Below, piece by piece: positions 24,100 through 34,949 of a DNA stretch of 64,000 nt. The DNA comes from Symbiodinium sp. CCMP2592. Its lineage: Eukaryota; Sar; Dinophyceae; Suessiales; Symbiodiniaceae. A program made the position numbers and the translations under genes. Location of the stretch: the NCBI GenBank assembly GCA_905221615.1, contig CAJNDT010000990.1:344608-408607 (forward strand), read 5' to 3'. Each line of letters starts with the position of its first letter. Position 1 is the first letter of the stretch. Below the pieces are notes generated by a model, which was not told where the DNA came from, made no database searches, and saw nothing but the letters and a program-made list of their open reading frames with translations.

Positions 24100-24204
24100 G
24101 GGTGGTTTCCGAAAAATAGGGGACCCAAATATAGTCCCTAAGTACAAGGAGCCTTATTATGAAGGACCCCAAATAAAGGTAGCCCTGATTGTTGGAAAAC
24201 TCCC
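24100..24204 (+). mobile_element. Hairpin element family A, copy 2
   Basis: GGTTTCCGAAAAATAGGGGA, then TTATTATGAAGGACCCC, and the right arm TTGGAAAACTCCC. It directly abuts the family K element starting at 24,208. Confidence 0.85.
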
Positions 24205-24207
24205 ATA

Positions 24208-24414
24208 CCCAGACCCCCGGAAGGATCCAAAAAGTAGATCCCTTAATGGGGGTTCCAATTAAGTCTAATTAAGTACCCTTAGTAGTTTAGGGCCCAAATT
24301 AAGGGATCTACTTCCCCTTATAGATCCCTAAGCCCTAAACCCTGAAGGATCCCTTAAAGGAGCCCCTTGAGGAACCCTACTAATTAAGTCCCATGATCCT
24401 CCCGGGGGTCTGGG
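24208..24414 (-). mobile_element. Composite hairpin element family K, copy 2
   Basis: Reverse orientation to 21,096-21,289. CCCAGACCCCCGGAAGGATCC at the left and GATCCTCCCGGGGGTCTGGG at the right. Inner arms AAGTAGATCCCTTAATGGGG and AAATTAAGGGATCTACTT. Confidence 0.88.
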
Positions 24415-25109
24415 TATTAACTTCATTTGAGCGACTCCGCGGGGTCCACCTCCTCCGGGAGAACGCAGGCACAGGCGCAGCTTTCAAGGCCGTAGTAGGG
24501 AGCCCCCGCGCAGTCTGCGGCGCAGGCCCGACGATAGGCCTGACCTCGATTCCGGATCTATGGCTTTTGGGGCTGTCAGGTTTTGGTGTTATAAACCCTA
24601 GATCCTGGTTGACAATGTCAACCCTGAGCTCGAGAACTTAAAGGGTTGATGGGTTCAACCCCCAAACCCTCAAGGCAAAAGGCTCACCGGATTAACCCAG
24701 AAACCCCCCTCAGCATAGGTTTTGAAGTCCCACATGTAAGCCGCATGTTTGCTTTCCGGAACAGTAGTAAACGCTTAGTAAATGATTAGGATTTAGTCAT
24801 TGGTTTTATGCCGAAACCAGCATATCCTGAGAACCGGCTTACATAGAGTCTAGGGTTTATAGCATTTCCCTAAACTCTAAACCCTAATACGTCACAGTGG
24901 CCACCCGAGACGTCAATGTAGCCCGGCAGGCAGCTTGGCGTCACGGGGCGGTCACTTGAAGGAACTCTCTGTTGGAGGGTCCTTCAGGGTTTAGGGTGTA
25001 GGGTTTAGGGCTTGGGGTTTAGGCTTAAAAGGTCCTTCAGGGCTGCCATGTCAGAGTTTAGAGGCCTAGGTTGCAACTAGGAGGAGAGGGGTGAGGATCT
25101 ACGAGTCTA

Positions 25110-25213
25110 CTTGGAAGGGCAGGGGACTTAGTAAGTAGGTTATAAGTAAGTTTATAAGTGCCCAATTATAACCCTACTTATAACCTACTTACTAAGTCCC
25201 CTGCCCCTCCAAG
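25110..25213. mobile_element. Hairpin element family C, copy 1
   Basis: Arms CTTGGAAGGGCAGGGGACTT..AGTAAGTAGGTTATAA and the complement ending TTACTAAGTCCCCTGCCCCTCCAAG. The termini CTTGGAGG/CCTCCAAG are shared with family D. Confidence 0.93.
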
Positions 25214-25292
25214 CATACGGTGTAGCCTTGAAAATAAAAACAGCGGGGGGAGGGGGGCGGGGGTTGTACGAAGAAGCTTGAAGAAGCATCTG

Positions 25293-25386
25293 TAATATAG
25301 GGACCTTAATATTTAGAATAGGGTTTTGGGGTTATAGTAGGGACCCCCGAAAAATAGTGTTGGTAATTATTTAGGCCCCTATATTA
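25293..25386 (+). mobile_element. Hairpin element family L, copy 5 (best-preserved)
   Basis: Starts TAATATAGGGACC and ends GGCCCCTATATTA, with TTAGAATAGGGTTTTGGGG and GTGTTGGTAATTATTTAGG inside. 94 bp. This copy defines both ends of the family. Confidence 0.88.
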
Positions 25387-25620
25387 AGCCCCAGATCGCA
25401 AGTCTTGCGGGTCCTCGCACTCTTCGGAGAACTGCTGGCATTTACCTGAACGAGTCCTTGGCGGTCGAGTGGAATTTTAGACCTAAGTTTTACATGGGCC
25501 CTGGCCCTTGGGGACGACAGCGGCAGCAGAGCCGTTGTCGTGGCTTAGGACCCTGTGTATGAATACGTTAAGAGAGCTCGCAAATGCAACTGGAACAGCA
25601 AGAGCGAAAGAAGGAGACAA

Positions 25621-25806
25621 ACTGGCAGCAGGAGTAGGAGCAGGAGCAGGTGCAAGAGCGGGAGCAGGAGCAGGAGGTCAGTAGTAGCCGGAGCAGAAGT
25701 AGGCGGAGAGTAGCACGACAAGTAGTACTAGTACTAGTACTAGTACTAGTACTAGTACTAGTACTAGTACTAGTACTAGTACTAGTACTAGTACTAGTAC
25801 TGGTAC

Positions 25807-25865
<59 letters not shown>

Positions 25866-25890
25866 ATAGTACTAGTACTAGTACTAGTAC

Positions 25891-25939
<49 letters not shown>

Positions 25940-26056
25940 TGTAGTAGTAGCACCAGCAGCAGCAGTAGCAGCAGCAGCAGGAGCAGTAGCAGTAGCAGTA
26001 GCAGTAGCAGTAGCAGTAGCAGTAGCAGTAGCAGTAGCAGTAGCAGTAGCAGTAGC

Positions 26057-26115
<59 letters not shown>

Positions 26116-26335
26116 CAGTAGCAGGAGCAGCAGCAGCAGCAGCAGTAGCAGTAGCAGTAGCAGTAGCAGTAGCAGTAGCAGTAGCAGTAGCAGTAGCAGC
26201 TGCAGTAGCAGTAGCAGTAGCAGTAGCAGTAGCAGTAGCAGTAGCAGTAGCAGTAGCAGTAGCAGCTGCAGTAGGAGTAGGCGTAAGAATCCGCGTAGCA
26301 GGACGAGTAGGAGTAGGAGTAGCAGAGCAGGCGTC
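25621..26335. repeat. Long patterned trinucleotide/hexanucleotide array
   Basis: About 700 bp in blocks: AGGAGC-type units, then (TAGTAC)n at about 25,722-25,806, (TAG)n, a second (TAGTAC)n block, (TAG)n, CAG-rich units, (AGTAGC)n, (AGT)n, and two more (AGTAGC)n blocks split by AGCTGCAGT. The TAGTAC unit is its own reverse complement by rotation. All six frames stay open in places and encode poly-Thr, Val, Leu or Ala runs, so the long open frames here are artefacts. Confidence 0.97.
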
Positions 26336-26738
26336 GTCAATAACATGATTAGTAGCAGACGTAGTATCATATTCTCCCTGGCCCGCCACCATCACCATCA
26401 TCAACTGTGATAGACCCATCAACACCTCAATCACCATCATGATAACCGCCATCACAAGAATCCTCAACACGCTCACCAATCATCGTCTTCATCGTCACTA
26501 GCTTCTTCTTCAGCAACTTCACACTGTGTCCTGCATCGGCACCGATATCGAAATCGTGTCCATGCTCATCGGTTGAATGGTCCTCGCCTCGATCCTTACA
26601 TGACCTGTATACCGTTTGGAGAAGCGAACATTGAACATCGGTTTTGAGATCACATTGGCGTGGAGCTTGGGTAAGCAACTTGCGGTTCAGGGTGCCTGAT
26701 GCGTTGCCCAACAAACCCATAACTCGATCCCAAACGTT

Positions 26739-26832
26739 TACCCAGAGGCTCCATAGTAGTTCCTTTTTGGGATTACCTTATAGGATTCTATATATGAACC
26801 CCAAAAAGGAACTACTTTGGAGCCTTAGGGTA
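26739..26832 (+). mobile_element. Hairpin element family B, copy 4
   Basis: Arms TACCCAGAGGCTCCATAGTA..GTTCCTTTTTGGG and the complement ending GGAGCCTTAGGGTA. The loop ATTACCTTATAGGATTCTAT is the reverse complement of the 7.9-kb copy. Confidence 0.92.
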
Positions 26833-28450
26833 GGGTGTAGTGTACGATCCTGAAACCCTAAACTCGAAATATTGTCGGGCGTGCAACCTCGAAGAAACCG
26901 CGGCGAGTCCGATGCTGCGCTGCAGATCAGAAGGCTTGCAAGCACCACACAGCGCTTCTGCATGGGGCTATACCACATGGAGGCAGCTCACTTGATCTTC
27001 ATAGGGGAAGATGCTATCTCCAATCAGGCAAAATAAACTTGAGCAGAACATCACGACAAAGACAAATGTCTGACAGCAACTGAAGAAGCCTCCCACGTCC
27101 AGCACTAGGTCAGTGCTGGTTTACCGCTAAACATCGTGACTTAGGCGACGGTTTAGGGTTTTATAAACACCCTGAACCCCAAATACTAAAACCCTCAAGC
27201 CCTCAAACCCCAAACACTAAACCCCCCAACCCGCAAACCCTAAACCACTAATCCCGAGAGCTTAGCATTGTCGCTCCAAGCCCTTTAGCCTCCGCGCTCG
27301 CCATGCTGGTATCCCTACTCCGGCATCTAACACTGCACTCTTCTCATATTGGGGCCTTGATAAGCAGACCTGGGTTCTTTGGGTCATGTCGTGGTATACT
27401 GTTCTAGAATAAGAAAATCTAAAGGGGCTACAAGGGGATACCAACTAATTTTACAAACCCGTTTCTGAAAAAGTCAAGCTTAGCAAAACTTTGCCCTGAC
27501 CCGGAATCATGCAGCCTACCGTCAACCCCAAACCCTAAACCGTACAACTCCAAGCCACTCGTAAACCCTAAACCCTAAACCCTACAACCCCCAAGCCATC
27601 AACCATAAACCATCAAACCGAGCCCCAGACCTCCCTGGGGTCTGCTTAGAAGGACAGTCATCAGTAGGTTTAATATAGTTACTGTTTGTAGTGCATATAT
27701 TTACTAACTACTACCAATATCACTATTGCTATGATCAACAGTAGTACTAGCGGCAGTAGCAGTAGTTAGTAGTCGTAGTCGTCGTCGTCGTCGCATTGTC
27801 ATCATTCTTCGGGTAATGTGAGTACCATTAGATTATTACCATTACCACTTTTGTAGTGTTCCTCTTACCGTTTTGCTTGCAAAATTACATAAACACATTC
27901 TTGAGGATCCCCGGGTTGGTTTCGGACAAAGCATGCGCTGAAGGCCGAAAGCCCAGATCCTTTACCTCCTGTACCGAAACCGTAGACTCCAAGCGCATAG
28001 AACCTAGGTACTGCCCCCCATAGAGTAAGAGTCTATACTAGTCCTAATATATGTATACTATGAAGACTATTCAACTATTACTGAGTATGGCCGTACCCAA
28101 CATAAAACCTACTTAGGGTTTGGAGTTGAGGGCTTTGGGCTAAACCTTTAAACTCCCGAACCGTTGCCATGCACGCCTGAAAAAAAGGGAATAGAGCTTT
28201 AGAGTCATACAGAGGGATGGGACGGATTAGACTCACTTAATCTGACCACTGCAATAAACCAAAATAATCTTCGTCGAGCACTCCAAAGCATTCCCCAAAA
28301 AACAAAGCCCAAAAACTATCAGACACATAAACCATGTAACCCACGAGTCGCATAGCATGATTATCATGCTATTGGCTACGCGGGTTTAGCCCTACTACTT
28401 CAGGACTCACAACTTAAGTTCCGCTAGCTGCAGTCCCAAACATCAGTGAT
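26833..28450. other. Non-coding DNA, no gene supported
   Basis: Contains CCCTAAA-like tracts (27,170-27,245, 27,530-27,585), a short AGT/CGT triplet patch at 27,741-27,795 and a small perfect palindrome at 28,361-28,376 (GCATGATTATCATGC core). No protein-like frames. Confidence 0.45.
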
Positions 28451-28566
28451 GGGAGGCCAAAAAGGGGGTTTACGATTCTTGGGGTAGGTATTCCTTAAGA
28501 TGAACCCATTGTGGGAACCCTAATCCTTACTAAACCCGTATAGGCTACAACCCTATTTGGCCTCCT
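28451..28566. repeat. Hairpin element, singleton R
   Basis: Ends GGGAGGCCAAAAAGGG and CCCTATTTGGCCTCC. Inner arms are partly complementary (GGGTTTACGATTCTTGG region against CCTTACTAAACCC). Confidence 0.6.
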
Positions 28567-28636
28567 ATGAATCAGGGCCCAAGCCAGCGTGTTGAAGGAC
28601 ACCAAAGACGGCTCCAGCCGAAGCCGCGGCAACCTG

Positions 28637-28773
28637 ACTCAAAGGGGAAAAGGAGGGATCCCTAATAAGGACCCCTAGGTATATACCTTTAATATAGCTA
28701 TTATGTACCCATTATGTAACCCATTATAAGGTAGGGGTCCCCATTAAGGGTCCCTCTTTTTCCCCTTTTGAGT
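28637..28773 (-). mobile_element. Hairpin element family H, copy 2
   Basis: Arms CTCAAAGGGGAAAAGGAGGG and CCCTCTTTTTCCCCTTTTGAG. TGA on both sides fits a 3-bp target duplication. The internal sequence (CCTAGGTATATACC..AATATAGCTATTATG) is the reverse of the 14.3-kb copy. Confidence 0.92.
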
Positions 28774-28903
28774 GACAGGAGCTCCGGCCCAGCCAAACCC
28801 CAAGCTCATCATGAGCCGGGCGAGTCGTATCCGCAGGGGCTCCTTTAAGGGTCCCTTTAAAGGGATCTATAGGGATTCTATAAGGGTGCGGGGTTTAGGG
28901 TGT

Positions 28904-29023
28904 ACTTGGAGGTTCATGGGTAGTTATAAGTAGGGCTATAAGTAGGTAACTATACTTATAACCCATATTACGAGATTTACAAGCCCACTTATAACTTCCA
29001 TTAACTACCCATGAACCTCCAAG
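28904..29023. mobile_element. Hairpin element family D, copy 1
   Basis: Arms ACTTGGAGGTTCATGGGTAG and CTACCCATGAACCTCCAAG. The interior is multiple ATAAGTAGGG/TACTTATAACC blocks. Preceded by a CTTTAAGGGTCCCTTTAAAG tract that recurs beside family D at 62.9-63.1 kb. Confidence 0.93.
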
Positions 29024-29025
29024 AA

Positions 29026-29127
29026 ATATAATTAGACTACGGTTTTGGGGCCCATCATGATAATTTTATAATAAGGAACCCCCTCAGCATACGTAGTATT
29101 GGCCATGATTTAGGCTCCTATATATTA
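29026..29127 (+). mobile_element. Hairpin element family L, copy 6
   Basis: ATAATTAGACTACGGTTTTGGGG, AATAAGGAACCCCCTCA and GTATTGGCCATGATTTAGGC..CCTATATATTA. It directly abuts the family D element, so its outer left end is missing. Confidence 0.8.
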
Positions 29128-29303
29128 AGCTTATATCGCATACCATTGGGGTGAGAATGATATTGTCCTTCTATGTCCTTCTCTGATCGATTCTCCATCT
29201 CGGATTCTATAACACTGTCCCCAAAGATCCCAAAACCCCATTCTTCTGTGGATTGACGAACGCCTCTATATTCCAGCGTAGCAACAGTATGGCGTTCAAC
29301 ACT

Positions 29304-29477
29304 TCAACCCAGCCCAGATGCTGCATGCGCGAGCGTGCACAGAATGAGCGCCGCATTGATGGCAGACTCGCCACCATCTTGAAGTGCCATGGCCGTGGCA
29401 CGGCCAGAAGTGTTGGCCAGAATCCCCCGAACACGGGGATTGTAGAGGCCGACAATGAAGGCGACAAAGTCCTGACC
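29304..29477 (-). CDS. Possible exon, unrecognised
   Basis: A minus-strand frame open between two TGA stops (29,478-29,480 and 29,304-29,306), with no initiating Met near its start. Composition is strongly protein-like: DFVAFIVGLYNPRVRGIL near the start, then a small-residue stretch containing ATAMALQDGGESAINAAL, then LILCTLAHAASGLG. Likely acceptor AG just before GAC at 29,471. The frame stops soon after GGGTT, where a donor could be. A hydrophobic/alpha-helical domain or a retro-element gag remnant are both possible. The evidence is composition only. Confidence 0.25.
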   Translation of the reverse strand, partial: GQDFVAFIVGLYNPRVRGILANTSGRATAMALQDGGESAINAALILCTLAHAASGLG

Positions 29478-29950
29478 TCAAGCCGCGTCGAAACAGACTC
29501 AAGCAAATCGAAGGACCGAGAATCAAACTGGGCTAACATTCAACTGAGAAGCTTCGCTCTTTGGACGCGTCCCAGGCCGTCGCCGCTTTTGGTCTTTGAG
29601 GCCGGCGAGCGCCGCTTTTCGTACGGCCTTCAAGGTCAAACGCTGAGCACTCTTGCATTAAGAGATTGAGCATTGAATTCAGACCCGGGATGACCCAGTC
29701 CATAACCCATCCTCAAAGTTCTTCGCGTCCACGAAGGGCGACCAACTCTATGAGGTCCTCCAGCCGACCTAGGTATGCACTGATTGCACGCACAGATTCG
29801 GCAAGCTTTACTGTAACAAGCATTGCTTAAACAACGGACACCAGCAGTTTTCATCCCCGTCCATATCGCCTCAGACATCCAAAGCGCAGACCGCCCCAAA
29901 CTCTCACACGCAGACAAACATACACGCACCTCAACTCAGATGCCACGCTA

Positions 29951-30070
29951 TCAGGCGCTATCGTACATTCGCACCGAGCTGCCGCCAGCCATGCGGGAAT
30001 TCAGAACCCCCGCCCGGCTGAGCATGATGTTGACGGGCAAGGGGCCTGCCGGCAACACATCTCTTCGCAT
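29951..30070 (-). CDS. Possible exon or small coding fragment, unrecognised
   Basis: A 39-codon minus-strand frame starting ATG at 30,070, too short to stand as a gene on its own. It reads MRRDVLPAGPLPVNIMLSRA and continues GVLNSRMAGGSSVRMYDSA before a stop. The composition looks protein-like and GCAG precedes GCCCC inside it, a candidate acceptor. It lies in the repeat-free island and may belong to the same transcript as the neighbouring open stretches. Confidence 0.2.
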   Translation of the reverse strand: MRRDVLPAGPLPVNIMLSRAGVLNSRMAGGSSVRMYDSA

Positions 30071-30916
30071 GCAGCATTACGCAACGTGAAGACAACACAG
30101 AGCCTGTGAAGTCTGCGGGCGACACGACGGCGTTGAGGACACAGATGTCTTCGGGCGAGTGGCTCGGGTAGCGCTACACCTGGTCTGCGCGTATGCATGC
30201 GAGCTGAAACTGCAAAGCGGTGCCAGGCACAGCGACGCTCCGGGGTAGTCATGGTGCTGACGTCCCAAACACGCATTTTGTTCGGAAGCTCTAAGGCAAT
30301 TATGACTTTGAGCACTCAAACTCGGAGTCGGTGCCAACACAATGTAACAGTGAACACTGCAGATCAAAGCATCGCTAGAGGCAGGCAACCTGTCGCCACA
30401 AAGTGCGCGGTTTTTTTGTCAGACGAGCGCCGGGACGCGCTCCCGTGAGACTCGTTGCCAACCTACGGAAATGCGTGTCGGGCGTGTTTTTGTCGCTGTA
30501 CTGTAGGAACCTGTACCTATCGTACATTTCATTGCAAGGAACATGTTGCTCGTTGCTTCGCTCTGCTACCCGTGCATCTTTCTCGGTATTAAGTCTTCAC
30601 TTTAGTCCATGTATGGTTTAGTGAGTGAAGCACCTCAAGCCCAGGTCTCAGCCGGCAAGATGTACTTGGCGTGGAGGTTCTACCATTAGTTCGGCCTTGC
30701 TGCGATCTCGGTGTGCAGCGATGGCAAAGCTACCGTCAGGGCTAATTCAAGCAGCAAGCGAAGCTCGGGACCGAGGCACTGCGTCTGTTTCCTGCAACTG
30801 CGATTTGATCGCACAACTGCTGGGTTTTTGTGCTTATTACGACAGGTCCTGGAGTGCGTGCTGTCGGCCCTTGACGGAAGCCATCTGGAGAGGAAATGCA
30901 CTGTTTACGGGCCGAC

Positions 30917-31060
30917 TCAGTCGCGCGGACTCTCGGCCTCACTCGTCTGGCCAAAAGTCCTGAGTCCTGACCGATTGGACGACAGCTGCTCGCTGTATTG
31001 CATATCGGAGGCTTGGGATCGAGCGAACTCGTCCATGACATCACGCACCGGATCGTATGC
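30917..31060 (-). CDS. Possible exon, unrecognised
   Basis: The last 47 codons of a 100-codon minus-strand frame. They have hydrophilic, helix-type composition (YDPVRDVMDEFARSQASDMQ, then EQLSSNRSGLRTFGQTSEAE). The upstream half of the frame is Cys/Val-rich and unconvincing. No motif known to me. Possible donor near GAGTGAGG at about 30,939. Confidence 0.22.
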   Translation of the reverse strand, partial: AYDPVRDVMDEFARSQASDMQYSEQLSSNRSGLRTFGQTSEAESPRD

Positions 31061-32515
31061 AATCCAACCGCATACGAAATGGCAGCATGTTTGCACCAAA
31101 AACATGGTTCTCGAGCACACAATCAAACAAACAAGGGAGACATGCACGTTACAGCAAGCGGCAAAACAGCAAGACATTAGTTTAGTCGACCAAGCTTCGA
31201 CAAGCTTTTTTCCAGACAAAGCTCGCGACTAAACAGAACAGGGACTGTTCCAGAAGTAACTCAAGAGACTCATCAACTCGGCTAGACGATGAACTAACGA
31301 GCCAACCACAACTGCGACGGAATCAAGGGAGGAGGAGCCAAACAAAACGAGGAAACAACCAACACACAACCAAACACGCAAGAGAAAAAAACAAGCGCAG
31401 GGACGGCTAGCCACAGCAACACGCAGATCGCCAGACACGAAAAGACCAGGCAACGAATGAACACAAGACCAGGCAACGAATGAACAAAACATAGAAAAAA
31501 CGAGCGAGCAAGACAGCCAGCCAGCAAGCAAGAAAGCCAAGAAAAGGCACGTGTGCAACCAAAGCGGCAAATGCAAAAGAGCGAAGAAGAAGAAGCTGGA
31601 CGTCGCCAAACAAGTAGACGAAACCAACTCAATATATTTCACGGCCCAGACACGGCAACTTTGCCTTGCACACATGTGCCGTCCGCCCGGACAATGATGC
31701 ACTCGTCGGCCGCGAGAGTCTTCACCGCAGAGGGCGAAGGACGTGCCCGACTCGGCGCCCCTGACTGCTGCAAAGGCATCGATGCATCACGCACGGCGAC
31801 CGCTAGCATGTTCCTTGCGCCCCAGGAACATGGGCTTTTGAGGCCCCCGGGACCTGAAAAGTTGAAGGCCTGGGGCCTGGGGCCTAGGAGGGGTTTATAG
31901 GGTTTATGGGGTTTAGGGCTTATAGGGCTTATAGGGTTTATAGGGTTGATAATTAATAGGGTTTAGGGTTTATAGGGCTTAGGGTTTGGAGGTTTCGAAT
32001 GCAGGTTTTAAAGTTCCATAGGAAGTTGACTTTCAGGTTGGAAGCTCGGGATGTACGCTCGCGTCTCGCTCGTTCCTGTGCATCATATCGCGACATGAAC
32101 GAATTCAAGATGACAGCTGTCTCAGTCTCTGACAGGGTAGACTTCAATATACGATGCATATTCTGTGCATGCGGAACACCTCACTCCACCCCCACTCAGC
32201 ACGATTTTAGCGCACAGTAGAACTCAACATGCGACGAGCTAGCCGCAAGAAACGACTTGCAGAAATGTAGAAATGTGCGGAACGGCTTTGTAGCGTGTTG
32301 TACAGTCGCAGATTCATGCACAACTCATTTCACTTTCAGATGTTTGGAGGCAAATTATGTAAGAGAATTTACAATGAATCGCGGATTTCGGGACGACGTG
32401 GCAGTACCGGGAGCGGAGCGTGAAAATAGCTAATGGGACATGAGCGCAGACTTTCCGCCGTGCCACAGCGGGAGCGCGTGATGTTCCGTGTGCACATTGC
32501 GCGGCCTAGCGGCTC

Positions 32516-32620
32516 ATATAGGGATCTTAATAATTAGACTAGGGTTTTGGGGCCACTATACTATAATTGTAGTAAGGACCCCGCAAAATAGTATTGGTAA
32601 TTGTTTAAGCCCCTGTATTA
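32516..32620 (+). mobile_element. Hairpin element family L, copy 7
   Basis: ATATAGGGATCTTAATAATTAG, ACTAGGGTTTTGGGGCC, GTAGTAAGGACCCC and AATAGTATTGGTAATTGTTT then AAGCCCCTGTATTA. Complete. Confidence 0.9.
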
Positions 32621-34428
32621 CAATCATTGACCCCTTCGCTTTATTTTACAATGAACCTACAAGAACCCCACAGTGAGCACCACACTGTTTGGGGAAGAAT
32701 CCACAACGGGAAGCCCTAAAACCACGAACAGCGCACCCTAACCCCTGAGCCTGAAACCCATAACCTTAAACCCTAACCCTTCATCCCTAAATCCTAAAGG
32801 CATAATTTACATCGGTTTCAGAGGAACCTGGCGAATATCTGCAGCCCTGCTTCCCATTGGTCAGCCCTGACGGATGTTGAACTTGAGGTCCCGGTGTTCA
32901 AGGTTTCAGGGGGTCGGGGTTTAGGGTTTTTCAGGGAGGGCTGTAGGGTTTTATGGGGTTTACGGGTTTTTGGCAAGGTAAAAGAGGGTTGGTGGGTTTA
33001 GCTAAGGTTGAGCGTTGAATGTGCAGTGCGCAGGGCTTCGGGGTTCGGGGAATAGGATGAACGGTTTGCTGGGACCCGGTAGATAGAATATGCAGGGTTA
33101 TGAACTGCAAGCTGCATTGTTACACAAAAGTATCACGGCTATGGCTGTGATAGCCAGTCTACCGAGCACTCTTTGAGTCTCTAGGGTGAAAACGAATAAT
33201 TAGGATGATGACTATGAAGATGAGGTAACGGCAACCGGGCAGATGCTTGTGATGCTGGTAGTTTAACAGTTTGGTGGTGACGATACAAACTCTAACAGCG
33301 GTGATGACAGCGCCAAGCCGTGAACAACGACAGCACGGTCACGATGACCACGACAATGGCAGGCAGCACTATTAAAGTTGAAACAGCACCATACGGTCAT
33401 ACGGAATGCTCAAGCTGAAACAGAGCCTTAGCCTGGTACGATCACTGCTCAGAACAGAAGATGCCGGAGGAGAAACGTATAGAAACTGTGAACCTCCCAA
33501 ACCCTGAAAGTCCCCGAAGCCTAGGCCATGAATATGTGTTCACTGAATGAGGAGACAAGGAAGTCCAAGTTCCCACTCACCAGTCCTCTCAAGGAGCCAC
33601 ATGCGTGCGCAGACACGCGCACACGCGTGCACACGCACACACGCACACACACGGACGGACACGGACGGAATTCCCGATAAGAGGCCCGAAGACCTACAAC
33701 ATGAACCCTCAAGCCTAAATCAGACCTACTAGGATGTAGGGTAAACCCCAGATCATTGGAGCAGCACATACAAGGAGGGCTTCGAACTTTGTGGGGCCCT
33801 GGAGGAAAACCCTCAACCTCAGGGTTAATTTAGTGTCCCTAAACCATAAACCCCTCAACCCGGAAATCCTGGACTTTCAATCTGGAGCCCACCGAATTAT
33901 GAGCGACGCTCTGCCTGAGCCATGCGCCCATCGCGGCATTCTCGCCCCGAATGCTCGGTTTCTCACCTCAACAGAAATGAGCACAGAAGGAGCAAGAGAA
34001 CTTAGACTGACTACCAACCGAACCCTATACCCTGAACCCGACATCCGAAGCTCAAAACCCGAAGCCCGACATCCATCGGAGAACCTGGCAAGGCTCGGGA
34101 TTTCGGTCGCAAGTCTCTGGGCTCAAGATATAAGTTAGTCGCAGAATTTGGTAAAACCTAATGAAATCAGAAGCGATAATCTCTAAAGTCCCGTTGAGAC
34201 TCGGCACCAAACGCAGGCTCCAGCCGTCATCCATGTAAAGCACGCCCCTAAACCTCATTATTCCACAATGAGACATGCTCTGAAAACGTCGCTATATCGC
34301 TATATACGGTTTATCCCAGGAGCCAACTCTGATTGCTAAGGCCCCTACATGAATACCCTTAAAAAACGGCCCCATTAAGGCCCCTTTGGTCGGGCCAGAG
34401 ATGGCCTTGAATCCTCTGCTAGACCCAA
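32621..34428. other. Non-coding DNA, no gene supported
   Basis: Degenerate CCCTAAA and TTTAGGG fragments, a CA/CG-rich microsatellite at about 33,608-33,668 and a GCAACG/ACGACA-rich patch at 33,290-33,370. Open frames at 33.5-34.1 kb show no motif. Confidence 0.45.
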
Positions 34429-34515
34429 CTTGGAGGGTCGGGGGACTTAGTAAGTAGGTAGTAAGCAGACTTGTAAGTACTTATAAGTCCCGAAAATAAC
34501 CAGTTACTAAGTCCC
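34429..34515 (+). mobile_element. Hairpin element family C, copy 2 (right end truncated)
   Basis: CTTGGAGGGTCGGGGGACTT, AGTAAGTAGGTAGTAAG and TACTAAGTCCC. The expected right terminus CCTCCAAG is missing, replaced directly by the family S element. Confidence 0.82.
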
Positions 34516-34620
34516 ACGTAACCTAGGGATAGAAAGGGTGCCCTTTTTGGGTTCAAGGGGGTTATAAGATAACCTAAAGACCCTGAAAACGGGAATAAGG
34601 GCCTACTCTGGGTCCTAGTC
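34516..34620 (+). mobile_element. Repeat element family S, copy 2
   Basis: GTAACCTAGGGATAGAAAGGG, GGGTTCAAGGGGGTTATAAG and GGGCCTACTCTGGGTCCTAG. Very similar to the copy at 14.5 kb. Confidence 0.85.
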
Positions 34621-34949
34621 ATAGTCTGTAAGACCATCGGCCAGCAGCTGCATCCAGGAGGTAACTGTCTGATTCTCGAACAAAGCGGACGAAAAGAACT
34701 GGGTTGCAGCCGCCATGACGGCCTGGTCCTGTGCCCGTAGCGGAACCGAAAGAGCCATCATCAGTTGAGCAACTCAAAAAAGTCACCAGCCTGAGGTAGG
34801 CTGTAAGGCGGAGCCACTGGCTTCAGGAAGGTAGACAAATCTCGCTGTTCACCAAGCAGCCGGAGACGACCAAAAAGAATCTGTCCAGTCTAGGTCCAGG
34901 TCCCATGACTGGAGAACCGATACCTGAGAGGACCGGAGACCATTAGAGA

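Larger units (their letters stand above)
29131..31880. other. Repeat-free island with exon-like pieces, probably minus strand
   Basis: Across about 2.7 kb there is no TTTAGGG motif and no hairpin element, unlike nearly all other sequence before 53 kb. Several short minus-strand open stretches have balanced, protein-like composition and sit next to AG and GT dinucleotides that could be splice sites. The segment 31,290-31,600 is A/C-rich on the plus strand (G/T-rich on the minus). I interpret the island as remnant or intact host gene sequence with small exons. No domain was recognised. Confidence 0.35.

Noticed and set aside
25568-26479. Open frames of 230-303 codons on both strands
   Set aside because: They encode only Thr/Ala, Val or Leu runs from the triplet array. 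All frames stay open because the repeat lacks stops.
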